From positions 1-64,000 of the forward strand of contig JBARXY010000016.1 of NCBI GenBank assembly GCA_049647585.1: a stretch of 64,000 bases of DNA, read 5' to 3'. This document shows positions 25,219 through 33,294 of this stretch, piece after piece. The position numbers and the translations under genes are program-made. Numbering within the stretch: the stretch's first letter is position 1; each line of letters starts with the position of its first letter. Under the pieces are notes generated by a model. The model was not told the DNA's origin. It saw nothing but the letters and a program-made list of their open reading frames with translations, and did no database searches. The stretch is from JAGQSZ01 sp049647585 (GTDB lineage: Bacteria; Actinomycetota; Acidimicrobiia; Acidimicrobiales; Microtrichaceae).

Positions 25219-26039
25219 CGGCGCCAGCGCGAAGCGACGGGGACCGACCTGAGGCGGCCATGGCCACCCCCGCCGCCCCACAGACAGCGGATTCGCAGCC
25301 AGCCGATTCACAGCCAGCCGAGACCTACTCCGCTGTCGTCGAGCCGGTCTTCGACCTCGAGATCCAGGACGGACCGACCCGCTGGCGTTTCGAGACCGGG
25401 TTCCTCAACTCCAATTGGAACTGCATCTGGGGCCGCGGTTGCCAGGGGATTCTCGATCACCCCTCGGAGGAACTTCAGCAGGGCTGCTGTTCGGTCGGAG
25501 CCGAACTGGTCGATGACGAGGCTGCCTCGGTCCTGGCGAACGTCGCGTACCTGGATCCGGAGATATTCCAGTACCACCAGGTCGCCGTCGAAGGCGGGAT
25601 CTTCGCCGACGACACGATGACCAACACAAAGATCGTCGACGGTGCCTGCATCTTTCTCAACCGCCCCGGCTTCCCGGGCGGGGCGGGTTGTGCTCTACAT
25701 CTGGGTGCACTTCGTGACGATGAATCACCCCTCGACTGGAAACCGTCGGTCTGCTGGCAGCTTCCGATCCGGGTGGACTGGGTCGCCGGCGAGGACGGAA
25801 CGGAAACAGCGTCCGTTCGTGCCTGGCGTAGACATGACTGGGGCGATGACGGCCCCACCATGGCCTGGTGGTGTACCGAATCGCCAGAGGCCTACAGCGG
25901 CGAATCCCGGGTCATCGACGGCTTGGCGGAGGAACTCGAAGAGGTCGTCGGTACCGAGGTCTTCATTAGTCTGAAGGCCAAGCTTGGCCCGAGCGAAACG
26001 CTCGGCGCCGACCGCGGCACACCACGCCGCCTCCTCTAA
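25215..26039 (+). CDS. Cysteine-rich putative metal-binding protein (YkgJ/DUF3109-like)
   Basis: 274 aa, GTG start overlapping the previous stop. After a disordered N-terminus with two ADSQP repeats it has clustered cysteines: NCIWGRGCQG, GCCSVGAEL, DGACIFLNRPG, GAGCALH, PSVCWQLPIR and AWWCTES. Two to three such Cys groups around a CALH motif resemble the zinc/iron-chelating YkgJ or DUF3109 families. Exact family is not certain. It converges with the acyltransferase gene and their stops overlap by four bases. Confidence 0.7.
   Translation: MTAPARSDGDRPEAAMATPAAPQTADSQPADSQPAETYSAVVEPVFDLEIQDGPTRWRFETGFLNSNWNCIWGRGCQGILDHPSEELQQGCCSVGAELVDDEAASVLANVAYLDPEIFQYHQVAVEGGIFADDTMTNTKIVDGACIFLNRPGFPGGAGCALHLGALRDDESPLDWKPSVCWQLPIRVDWVAGEDGTETASVRAWRRHDWGDDGPTMAWWCTESPEAYSGESRVIDGLAEELEEVVGTEVFISLKAKLGPSETLGADRGTPRRLL
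25290..25319 (+). repeat. 15-bp tandem duplication coding for ADSQP
   Basis: GATTCGCAGCCAGCC and GATTCACAGCCAGCC, head to tail, in the disordered N-terminus of the Cys-rich protein. In-frame, adds five residues per copy. Confidence 0.9.
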
Positions 26040-27175
26040 CTAGACGCTCGGTGCCGACCGAGCGAGCCGTCGAAGCGACGGGTGAGCCTGCAGACCGGAA
26101 TCGCAAGCAACAGCGGACCGAGCAGCCATGCGGGACGCTGCAGCCACCATTGCGAATCGATGGTCGAGCTGACTCTTAGCCCAAGGCTGACCGCTAGCGC
26201 CCAGAAGATCGCGTAGGCCACCAGGTGCCAGGCGTAGACCGTCATGGACCACTCCCCGGCCGTTTTGAGCAGACTTCGATTACGAAGAGCGAAGCGTTCC
26301 AGGCTTGGTGCTGCCAGGCAGAGCAGCCCCATCTGGCCGACAGCCAGGAACACGACCATCGCAGTAGGTGGCCCCATATTCGAAAGCTTGTGTCCATCGA
26401 GTCCCACCATCGCTGCGGGATACGGAGTTGCCCAGGCTGCGATTCCGAGAGCGCCGTAACCGGCCACTGCCACCCCCAGTTGGGTGCGCCTGGACGCGGA
26501 TCGCAGAGCCGACAGGCTGAATCCAAGCTGATGAACGGTTGCCCAAACCATCACGAATGCCAACAAGCCGGTGACGGGACCGCCGACCCCGTGGCCGATC
26601 CGCAGCCGGTCGACAACCAATGCGCCGACCACGCCGGCCAGCACCGCAACTGGCCCGAACCGGGCATGCAGCCACTGGGCGGCAGGCTTCATAGCCGCAC
26701 AGACCAGATAGGTGGCCAGAAACCACATCGGCGAGATGATCAGGATCACACCCCGCACCAGGTCGTGGCGTCCCAAAAGCGAGAACGTGATCAGAGCCAT
26801 CGTTGCCGGTATGAGCAGCGGAAGCACCGGCACCAGTAGACGTCTGAACCGCTTGGACCAGAACTCAAGTGTCGGACTGTCGTCAAGTGAGTGCAACGCC
26901 CCGCCGACGATGAAGAAGGCGGGCATGATCTGCAACAGCCAGGTGAGTAGCCACATGCCGGGGGTGACTGCGACCGGGTTTCCGACGTGGGGTCCGTCGT
27001 CGGACCAACGCACACTCGTGAAGATCCAGTGCCACAACACCACGACCAGCAGCGCCGAGGCGCGCACTAGATCGAGCAGCGTGTCCCGACCCTGCGGCGT
27101 TGGAGCGTTCACGGGGATCGACTCAACCGATCCCCGCGAAGAAATCTGTGGGTCCATTGGGGGTGACTCAGTCAT
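26036..27175 (-). CDS. Acyltransferase 3 family membrane protein
   Basis: 379 aa with about ten membrane helices. The N-terminal RDTLLDLVRASALLVVVLWHW holds the conserved Arg-Ala and His of the acyltransferase 3 family; FIVGGALHSLDD follows. These proteins transfer acyl groups to sugars or lipids at the membrane, for example on polysaccharide or antibiotics. Single gene, minus strand, ends overlapping the convergent Cys-rich gene. Acceptor unknown. Confidence 0.88.
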   Translation of the reverse strand: MTESPPMDPQISSRGSVESIPVNAPTPQGRDTLLDLVRASALLVVVLWHWIFTSVRWSDDGPHVGNPVAVTPGMWLLTWLLQIMPAFFIVGGALHSLDDSPTLEFWSKRFRRLLVPVLPLLIPATMALITFSLLGRHDLVRGVILIISPMWFLATYLVCAAMKPAAQWLHARFGPVAVLAGVVGALVVDRLRIGHGVGGPVTGLLAFVMVWATVHQLGFSLSALRSASRRTQLGVAVAGYGALGIAAWATPYPAAMVGLDGHKLSNMGPPTAMVVFLAVGQMGLLCLAAPSLERFALRNRSLLKTAGEWSMTVYAWHLVAYAIFWALAVSLGLRVSSTIDSQWWLQRPAWLLGPLLLAIPVCRLTRRFDGSLGRHRASS

Positions 27176-27253
27176 ATTCGCCTACCCTTGTGAGTTGAGC
27201 GCTCCCATCCGGGGCGCCCTTGGATCCTCCGGCGGACGCAGCCGCTTGGTAAT

Positions 27254-27279
27254 CCGGTGGATCCCCCAGATCCACCCGG
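27254..27279. promoter_or_regulatory. Hairpin in the deaD leader region
   Basis: CCGGTGGATC and GATCCACCCGG pair around a CCCCA loop, eight continuous pairs then a bulge and two more. It lies between the divergent acyltransferase and helicase genes. A related hairpin with the same CCCCA loop occurs at 38008-38033. Confidence 0.55.
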
Positions 27280-27284
27280 TCCTC

Positions 27285-27366
27285 CCCCATATGTCACATG
27301 GGGATTCTGGAATACCGCTCGTAGCGTCACCCATGGGATCGTGATGAAGAGGAACGAATTCGTTCC
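27285..27366 (+). promoter_or_regulatory. deaD 5' region with second hairpin and a 16-bp palindrome
   Basis: A CCCCAT/ATGGGG stem (27285-27303) and, just before the ribosome site AGGAG, a perfect palindrome GGAACGAATTCGTTCC (27351-27366). DeaD-type genes are often cold-induced with structured leaders, so these elements may regulate translation or transcription. The promoter itself is not clear. Confidence 0.5.
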
Positions 27367-27384
27367 GAAAGGAACAGGAGATCA

Positions 27385-29106
27385 ATGAGCACCCACACCG
27401 CGGGCGAATCGAACGCCTTCGCCGAGTTGGGGCTGAGCGCCGATCTGCTCACCGCATTGAGTGAGCTGGGTTACGAAGAACCAACTCCGATCCAGCGTGA
27501 GTCGATTCCCCCGCTTCTTCAGGGACGGGACCTTCTTGGTCAGGCCGCCACCGGCACAGGAAAGACCGCGGCGTTCGCGCTGCCGATCATCGAGCGTGTA
27601 ATCGCGTCGGAGCGCAAAGGCCCGACTGCTCTGATCCTCACCCCCACCCGTGAACTGGCCATGCAGGTTTCCGAAGCCGTGCACCGTTACGGCCGCGGTG
27701 CCGGAATACGGGTCGTTCCGATCTATGGGGGCCAGCACATCGGCCGCCAACTAGACGCCTTGCGCCGTGGCGTAGACGTCATCGTCGCGACCCCCGGCCG
27801 GGCCCTCGACCATCTGCGTCGAGGCAGCATGGACCTGCGCAGCCTGTCGATCGTCGTGCTCGACGAAGCGGATGAAATGCTCGACATGGGATTCGCCGAG
27901 GACATCGACGCGATCCTCCAAGAAGCCCCCGCCGAGCGTCAGACCGTTCTGTTCTCGGCCACGATGCCGAGCCGGATCAACGGAATCGCCAAGCGTCACC
28001 AGAACAACCCGATCCGCATCGAAATTGAACGCCGTCCCACCGACTCGGTCAATGCGCCCCTCGTGCGCCAGTCGGCCTACGTCGTTGCCCGGGCACACAA
28101 GGCCGCGGCCCTCGGGCGCGTGCTCGATGTCGAATCGCCCGCTGCAGCCATCGTGTTCTGTCGTACCCGCCACGAGGTCGATGCCCTTACCGAGACGCTC
28201 AACGGACGCGGCTACCGCGCCGAGGGACTACACGGCGGGATGAGCCAGGAACAACGCGACCGGGTCATGGGACGTCTGCGCAACAAGACGGCTGACCTGC
28301 TCATCGCGACCGACGTGGCGGCGCGTGGCCTAGATGTCGACCATCTGACCCACGTCGTCAACTACGACGTGCCCTCGGCCCCCGAGGCCTATGTGCACCG
28401 GATCGGCCGTGTCGGACGAGCGGGACGCGAAGGAGTGGCGATCACCCTTGCTGAACCCCGCGAGCGTCGCCTGCTGAAGAACATCGAGCGGACCACCGGA
28501 ACCCCAATCCGCGTCGAGAAGGTGCCGAGCGCCGATGAGCTGCGCAGCAAGCGGATGGAGGCGACTCGCAGCTCACTCCAGGAGGCTGTCGAGGCCGAGG
28601 ATCTTGACCGCTACCGAGTGATCGTCGAGTCGCTCGCCGAAGAGATCGACTTGTTCGAGATTGCTCTGGCCGCAGTGAAGCTCGCTCACGAGGCGACCGT
28701 CGGAACCGAAGTTGTCGAGGACATACCCGACGTCAAGGCCCGACCTCAGAACACCTACGAGGACCGCAACGGAGCCAAGGGTCGCCGGCCCGGTGGCGAT
28801 CGGGGTGGACGTCCGGACCGTGGCTACAAGGGCGACAAGGGCGACCGCAAGAACGGCCGCCCCTCAGAGGGAATGTCGAAAGTATTTGTTGGCGCTGGCA
28901 AGGAGGCAGGTATCCGTCCCCAGGACCTGGTCGGCGCCATCGCGAACGAGACCAAGCTGAGCGGCAAGCAGATCGGCTCGATCGAGATCCAGGAGCGTTT
29001 CTCCCTGGTCGAGGTGCCTTCTGAAAGCGTTGATGAGGTGCTGTGGGCCATGAAGCGATCGACTCTGAAGGGCCGCAAGGTGAACGTGCGGCGCGACAAG
29101 TTCTGA
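27385..29106 (+). CDS. deaD: DEAD-box RNA helicase with DbpA-type RNA-binding tail
   Basis: 573 aa. Q motif at YEEPTPIQRESIPPLLQ, Walker A ATGTGKT, LTPTRELAMQ, the DEAD box VLDEADEMLDMG, FSATMP, and motif VI HRIGRVGRAG. A basic, Gly/Asp/Arg-rich linker (about residues 470-495) precedes a DbpA/CsdA-type RNA-binding domain that begins KVFVGAGKEAGIRPQDLVG. It unwinds structured RNA, probably in ribosome assembly and cold adaptation. Ribosome site AGGAG 5 bases before the ATG. Confidence 0.95.
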   Translation: MSTHTAGESNAFAELGLSADLLTALSELGYEEPTPIQRESIPPLLQGRDLLGQAATGTGKTAAFALPIIERVIASERKGPTALILTPTRELAMQVSEAVHRYGRGAGIRVVPIYGGQHIGRQLDALRRGVDVIVATPGRALDHLRRGSMDLRSLSIVVLDEADEMLDMGFAEDIDAILQEAPAERQTVLFSATMPSRINGIAKRHQNNPIRIEIERRPTDSVNAPLVRQSAYVVARAHKAAALGRVLDVESPAAAIVFCRTRHEVDALTETLNGRGYRAEGLHGGMSQEQRDRVMGRLRNKTADLLIATDVAARGLDVDHLTHVVNYDVPSAPEAYVHRIGRVGRAGREGVAITLAEPRERRLLKNIERTTGTPIRVEKVPSADELRSKRMEATRSSLQEAVEAEDLDRYRVIVESLAEEIDLFEIALAAVKLAHEATVGTEVVEDIPDVKARPQNTYEDRNGAKGRRPGGDRGGRPDRGYKGDKGDRKNGRPSEGMSKVFVGAGKEAGIRPQDLVGAIANETKLSGKQIGSIEIQERFSLVEVPSESVDEVLWAMKRSTLKGRKVNVRRDKF

Positions 29107-29122
29107 GTAGCCTCCGACCGCC

Positions 29123-30334
29123 ATGGAACAGCTGAACGCCCCTCAGGGAAAATTTGATCTTGAGCGTTACCCCCGTCGCAGCAATGACCGCCTTCGTGCG
29201 TGGGATGCGGCTGATGAACTGGTGCTCGAATATCTGGCCGGCGAGTTCGCCGTCCCGGCCGACGAAGACGGACCGACAGCGCCGACAGTGGCGGGAGCCG
29301 TGGACCTGAGCGGCACGACGGTCGTGGTCAACGATTCATTCGGGGCTCTGGCGGTTGCACTCTCGGCCTCGATGTCGACCGGCCGGCTGGTGTCCTATGG
29401 CGATTCGTTCATCTCGCACCGCGGGACCGAGGAGAACCTGTCCAACAACGGGCTCGAGGTGTCGTCGGTCGAACGAGTCGGAAGTCTTGGCGACCTACCG
29501 GAGCGGATCGACACGCTCGTCGTCAAGCTCCCCCGGTCGAACGATCTGTTGATCGATCAACTCGCCCGCCTGGCGCCACATGTCCACGCTGAAACGGTCG
29601 TCGTAGGTGCGGCGATGACCAAACACGTTCATCGATCCGGTCTGGAAGCGTTCGAATCAACCATCGGACCGACCAGGACTTCGCTCGCCAAGAAGAAGGC
29701 GCGGCTCATCGTTGCCTCCCCCGACGCGGGGGTTGTCCCGCCAGAACCGGTCGGTCCGAGGACGTTCGTGCTCGATCCGGGGAATCTGCGCGTCAAGAGC
29801 CATCCGGGCGTATTTGCGCCGGAGCGTCTGGACATCGGCACCTCGCTGTTCCTTGACAACCTGCCCGATCAGGCGGGCCAGATCCGGATAATCGACCTGG
29901 GCTGTGGCAATGGGGTCGTCGGACTTGTTGCGCTGGTCGACAATCCGGACGCCGAGCTGATTTTCGTCGACGAGTCGTACTTCGCGGTCGCTTCCGCCGA
30001 GGCGACCATCCGCGAGAACCTGGGTGGTTCAACGGGTGCAGAGTTCGTGGTTGGATCCGGACTCGATGACCTGCAGGGCCACGGCCCGATTGAGCGGGGC
30101 AGCGTGGATCTGATCTTCAACAATCCGCCGTTCCACGTGGATCATGCCCTGAGCGACTCGACGGCGTGGCAGATGTTCTCGGAGTCCCACGCGGCGCTCC
30201 GCAAGGGTGGTCAGCTGTGGGTGATCGGCAACCGTCATCTGGCCTATCACGCAAAGCTCAAACGGATCTTCGGCAACTGCGACGTCATCGACTCGAGCCC
30301 CAAGTTCGTCGTCTACCGCTCCACCCGAACCTGA
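29123..30334 (+). CDS. rlmG: 23S rRNA methyltransferase RlmG/RsmC-like
   Basis: 403 aa. The N-terminus GKFDLERYPRRSNDRLRAWD is the RlmG signature. The SAM-dependent domain has IDLGCGNGVVGL (motif I) near residue 255 and the NNPPFHVDH (NPPF) catalytic motif near 333, which places the target amino group of guanine. It methylates a guanine of 23S rRNA (G1835 in E. coli). It follows deaD by 16 bases, so the two RNA genes may be co-expressed. Confidence 0.92.
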   Translation: MEQLNAPQGKFDLERYPRRSNDRLRAWDAADELVLEYLAGEFAVPADEDGPTAPTVAGAVDLSGTTVVVNDSFGALAVALSASMSTGRLVSYGDSFISHRGTEENLSNNGLEVSSVERVGSLGDLPERIDTLVVKLPRSNDLLIDQLARLAPHVHAETVVVGAAMTKHVHRSGLEAFESTIGPTRTSLAKKKARLIVASPDAGVVPPEPVGPRTFVLDPGNLRVKSHPGVFAPERLDIGTSLFLDNLPDQAGQIRIIDLGCGNGVVGLVALVDNPDAELIFVDESYFAVASAEATIRENLGGSTGAEFVVGSGLDDLQGHGPIERGSVDLIFNNPPFHVDHALSDSTAWQMFSESHAALRKGGQLWVIGNRHLAYHAKLKRIFGNCDVIDSSPKFVVYRSTRT

Positions 30335-30426
30335 CGACTTCTTGGTACCCCGCCCTGGCCGGTGGCGCTGGTCGGTCAGGGTCCGGAAATTGGCAGCCGG
30401 CTCAGCCATCCTGCATGGGGGTTCAC

Positions 30427-30442
30427 GTCGGAGGACCGATCT
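30427..30442. other. att-like 16-bp sequence, left copy
   Basis: GTCGGAGGACCGATCT. It recurs with one or two changes at 34685-34700 and 35934-35949. It lies between rlmG and the first gene of the accessory island, where the left attachment site of a serine-recombinase element would be expected. Confidence 0.45.
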
Positions 30443-30520
30443 AGACAAACACATACCACGCACTGGCGTCTCGTAGCCTGAGCAGGTCCATGGGAAGTCC
30501 GAACCAACTGGAGATGAGGC

Positions 30521-31540
30521 ATGCTCTGCCTGAATGTCCCAATGTGGGGTCCTACTGCTCTGTGGCCTGACTGCTTCGGGACGTCCTGGTGGGTCACGGT
30601 CGGCGGCTACAACGGCAAGCTCTCACTTCCCCTGATTCGGGAGAACCAGCGCCCGCCAGGCCAGATTCGCAGGGCGACTGTCGTTGCGCTCGGCGAGTCG
30701 AACGTCGGTCCCGAGACCGAGTGGGATGACTGGGGCCGGGTGAATAGCTACACCAAGGACGGCCTCGCCGGGTTGGGGCACCTGAGCATGGTGCATCTGC
30801 AACTCCACGACTTTCCCGAAACCGAGTTGGACTATCTCGGGTCGATCCAGGGGCGGGGCGCAGCTCAAGGTGATGTTCTTCAGGACCTGTTCCGCTCGAT
30901 CGACGCTTGGATGACACTCCTTCGACAATGGGTTGGCGCGACGAGTGATCAGTTCACAGGACCTCGGTCGCCATTCAACGGAAACGGTACCGACTCAACG
31001 GTCTCCGCTGCTGGTCACGGCGCTGTTGTGTGGGTTCGAGACTCCCAGGGCCGCTGCAGTCCGTCAGGCAACAACCACATGGAGATGTACATCAACGACT
31101 CAGAGGCCCTAACGCTGAGGGGCCTACAATACGTCTTGGAACGGACGTGTTCTGGCGTGCCCGCCCCACCGGCCAGGGTCTTTCTCGCAAGAGCACGGAA
31201 CGGGCTGCTGGAGCACGACTTCCGCTCTTCGGTGGTCGATGCAGCAACTGCGGTCGAACTTGCTCTTTGGAAGCAGGTGGACATGGATCTGTCTGGGGTG
31301 GCTGAGCCGGTTCGCAAGCGCCTTACGAAAGGCCTTACGCTCGGTTCTCTCCGGGAGGTAGCTGCCCACGTGGGACTACCACCGTCCCTTAACCCTGATC
31401 TCATCGCCCTTCGCAACCGAGTCGCGCACAAGGGCTACGAGCCGACCTTGGCTGAGACTGGAGCCGCCCTCAACGTAGTGACCAAGGTCGTCGATCAGCT
31501 CGTCCCCGCACCAATTGGGCTCAGCGCCCGAGCCGGGTAG
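30521..31540 (+). CDS. Unknown protein with HEPN-like C-terminal region
   Basis: 339 aa. The first 200 residues match nothing I know. The C-terminal part has helices with ARARNGLLEHDFRSSVVDAATAVELAL and then LIALRNRVAHKGYEPTLAETG: R-N-R-V-A-H fits the RNxxxH core of HEPN RNases, and the helix pattern agrees. HEPN proteins are common in defence and toxin systems. It is the first gene inside the left att-like site. Ribosome site GGAG 9 bases before ATG. Cargo of the element is the likely role, by inference. Confidence 0.6.
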   Translation: MLCLNVPMWGPTALWPDCFGTSWWVTVGGYNGKLSLPLIRENQRPPGQIRRATVVALGESNVGPETEWDDWGRVNSYTKDGLAGLGHLSMVHLQLHDFPETELDYLGSIQGRGAAQGDVLQDLFRSIDAWMTLLRQWVGATSDQFTGPRSPFNGNGTDSTVSAAGHGAVVWVRDSQGRCSPSGNNHMEMYINDSEALTLRGLQYVLERTCSGVPAPPARVFLARARNGLLEHDFRSSVVDAATAVELALWKQVDMDLSGVAEPVRKRLTKGLTLGSLREVAAHVGLPPSLNPDLIALRNRVAHKGYEPTLAETGAALNVVTKVVDQLVPAPIGLSARAG

Positions 31541-31617
31541 GCGAGTACCCGGGGTCGGGTGCGGCGCTTGGAACACAGCACCCTCAAACTGCAGCTGACT
31601 GTATCGGAGCCTGTTGC

Positions 31618-31660
31618 GCCCGGCGGCCTGCTGCTGGGGCGATGGACAAGCCGAGGGGCC
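31618..31660. repeat. 43-bp imperfect repeat, copy A
   Basis: GCCCGGCGGCCTGCTGCTGG and the following bases to 31660 recur at 36420-36462 with 37 of 43 identical positions. The shared 15-base core GCGATGGACAAGCCG is exact. Both copies are non-coding and lie in the accessory island. Confidence 0.75.
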
Positions 31661-31737
31661 CCGGTCGGGCGAAGCACGATTGGGGAGGCGCAGGACATCG
31701 GGCAGCCGGGCGCCTGGAGAACCTGAGAATTACATCC

Positions 31738-31787
31738 TTGACATTTCACTTGCACCAATGCGAGTCTGACTTGCACATCTGCAAGTG
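31738..31787 (+). promoter_or_regulatory. Promoter and repeated operator of the HTH-Rep-recombinase operon
   Basis: TTGACA (31738-31743) is a good -35 box. ACTTGCA occurs at 31748-31754 and at 31769-31775, 21 bases apart (two helical turns), and its inverted copy TGCAAGT at 31780-31786, four bases after the second. The set looks like an operator of the following HTH protein or an iteron-like origin site for Rep. Confidence 0.6.
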
Positions 31788-31795
31788 AGGTTCCT

Positions 31796-32188
31796 GTGAG
31801 TAGCGACTTTCGATCTGATCCGATGGACTCCCCCGAGGGCAAGGGCCGGGCTCGTGCTGCTTGGGACGCTTACGCCAATGCTGTCAACAAGGTGACACTT
31901 CCGTTGATGATGCCTGCAATCCATGCGTATGCCCGCAAGTGGACGATGGATCAGATCGGCTTCTGGGTTGCCTGGCACATGTACGGCGGGTTCGAAGGTC
32001 TCGTGGAACATGCCGGGATGCACCCGTCGACGGTTTGGCGCAAGGTGTCGAAGTTCCGCAAGTACTTCGGCGCACACCCTGACGTGTACCGGATGCCTGG
32101 GGTGAGTCTCGACCCCGAAGCGTTCTGGGCTGCTGCCACCGAAGCCAAGGCAGCGAGCGACGCCGCTGCTTCAGAGACGGAGGGCTGA
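31796..32188 (+). CDS. Helix-turn-helix DNA-binding protein of the mobile element
   Basis: 130 aa, GTG start. A central helix-turn-helix reads WTMDQIGFWVAWHMYGGFEGLVEHAGMHPSTVWRKVSKFRKYFG-type order, with the recognition helix at HPSTVWRKVSKF. It sits 3 bases upstream of the Rep gene, and its promoter carries three ACTTGCA half-sites, so it probably represses or controls its own operon. Small HTH proteins before Rep and recombinase genes often act as copy-number or excision regulators. Confidence 0.7.
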   Translation: MSSDFRSDPMDSPEGKGRARAAWDAYANAVNKVTLPLMMPAIHAYARKWTMDQIGFWVAWHMYGGFEGLVEHAGMHPSTVWRKVSKFRKYFGAHPDVYRMPGVSLDPEAFWAAATEAKAASDAAASETEG

Positions 32189-32191
32189 GTC

Positions 32192-33025
32192 GTGGAGTTT
32201 CCTCGTCTAGCGCAGACCTCTCACCAGCCACTCGCATCGGGGCGAGTGTCCCCGTCCCCTCGACTTGATAAGGGGACAAAACTCGTCGTTCAAGATCACA
32301 AGGTTGGTTGGTCTGTTTCTGTGTATCCAGATGCTGGTGAAGCGGTCACATCATTCTCTGCGTCATATCAATCTGTGGAAGATGGCGGGGTCGGCGCCTA
32401 TGACGATCTGGAAGGCAATCTGCTTCGGGCTGAGCGTCGGGCTCGCACGAAGGTGCGCCGCTACTGCACCGCCAATGCCATAGACCGCCTGGTCACGCTG
32501 ACGTTCGCTGAACCGTTCTGTACCGATCCTCGGGAACTGACCGAGCATCGCAAAAAGTTCGTACGTCGCCTGCGTTGCGCTCTCAAGCACAAGTTCCCGT
32601 ACGTGTGGGTCCCGGAGCTGCACAAGGACGGGATCAAGCTCCACGCCCACATGGGAATCAACCGCTTCGTGAAGAAGGAGCAGATGGCTGAGGTGTGGGG
32701 CAACGGGTTCGTGGATCTCCGTCTGATCCGTGTGCGGAACTCGAAGAACGAACTTGAACACCGGCGTAGGGCTGCGTCGTATCTGTCGAAGTACATCGGC
32801 AAAGCTTTCGATCACCCCAAGACATTCGGCTGTCACCGCTACGAGGTCGGCCAGGGCTTCCAGCCCCGAGTCGAGAAGCAAACCTTCCAGTCCGAAGAAG
32901 AAGCGAGGGCTTGGGCGTCCACGGTCATGGGCGGTACAACGCCGTCGTACGTCTGGCATCACACAGACGTCGATGACTGGAAGGGTCCACCGGTCTCGGT
33001 CGCCTATTGGGACGAAGTCGCATGA
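32192..33025 (+). CDS. HUH-superfamily rolling-circle replication initiator (Rep)
   Basis: 277 aa, GTG start. Motif I LVTLTFAEPF near residues 100-109, motif II KLHAHMGIN with the His-x-His metal site near 150-158, and motif III YLSKYIGKAF near 196-205 with the catalytic Tyr. The order and spacing are those of single-Tyr rolling-circle initiators. It would nick and prime replication of the element as single-stranded DNA. Its stop overlaps a 90-aa ORF (ATGA), then the serine recombinase, so the whole operon is translationally linked. Confidence 0.8.
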   Translation: MEFPRLAQTSHQPLASGRVSPSPRLDKGTKLVVQDHKVGWSVSVYPDAGEAVTSFSASYQSVEDGGVGAYDDLEGNLLRAERRARTKVRRYCTANAIDRLVTLTFAEPFCTDPRELTEHRKKFVRRLRCALKHKFPYVWVPELHKDGIKLHAHMGINRFVKKEQMAEVWGNGFVDLRLIRVRNSKNELEHRRRAASYLSKYIGKAFDHPKTFGCHRYEVGQGFQPRVEKQTFQSEEEARAWASTVMGGTTPSYVWHHTDVDDWKGPPVSVAYWDEVA

Positions 33026-33294
33026 ACCCGCCCGCAAACCTCCAGCTGGTGCCACCTCGCGAGCGTGACGTGTCTAGGGCTGCTGGGGTGCTGGTGGACA
33101 TCGGACTTCGTCTGGTCGATAGACCTCGCCCGCAACGCTGCAAGCCCGTACGGAAGCGCCCCGAGCACGCAGCGCCGGAGCGGCGCCAGCCGCCCGACGC
33201 TACGGCCGGGCCGCACCGGTCGGACTGCTCCGAACGGACGAGTGCTAGACAACGGGGCAGGTGCCACATCGAGCCAGGAGAGAACTCGTGTTGA
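33022..33294 (+). CDS. Small basic protein coupled to Rep and recombinase
   Basis: 90 aa. ATG overlaps the Rep stop (ATGA) and the stop overlaps the recombinase start by 7 bases. The N-terminus (MNPPANLQLVPPRERDVS, then RAAGVLVDIGLRLVD) is moderately structured; the rest is Arg/Pro-rich with four Cys. No family recognised. The placement suggests an accessory factor for replication or excision, or simply a coupling frame. Confidence 0.45.
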   Translation: MNPPANLQLVPPRERDVSRAAGVLVDIGLRLVDRPRPQRCKPVRKRPEHAAPERRQPPDATAGPHRSDCSERTSARQRGRCHIEPGENSC

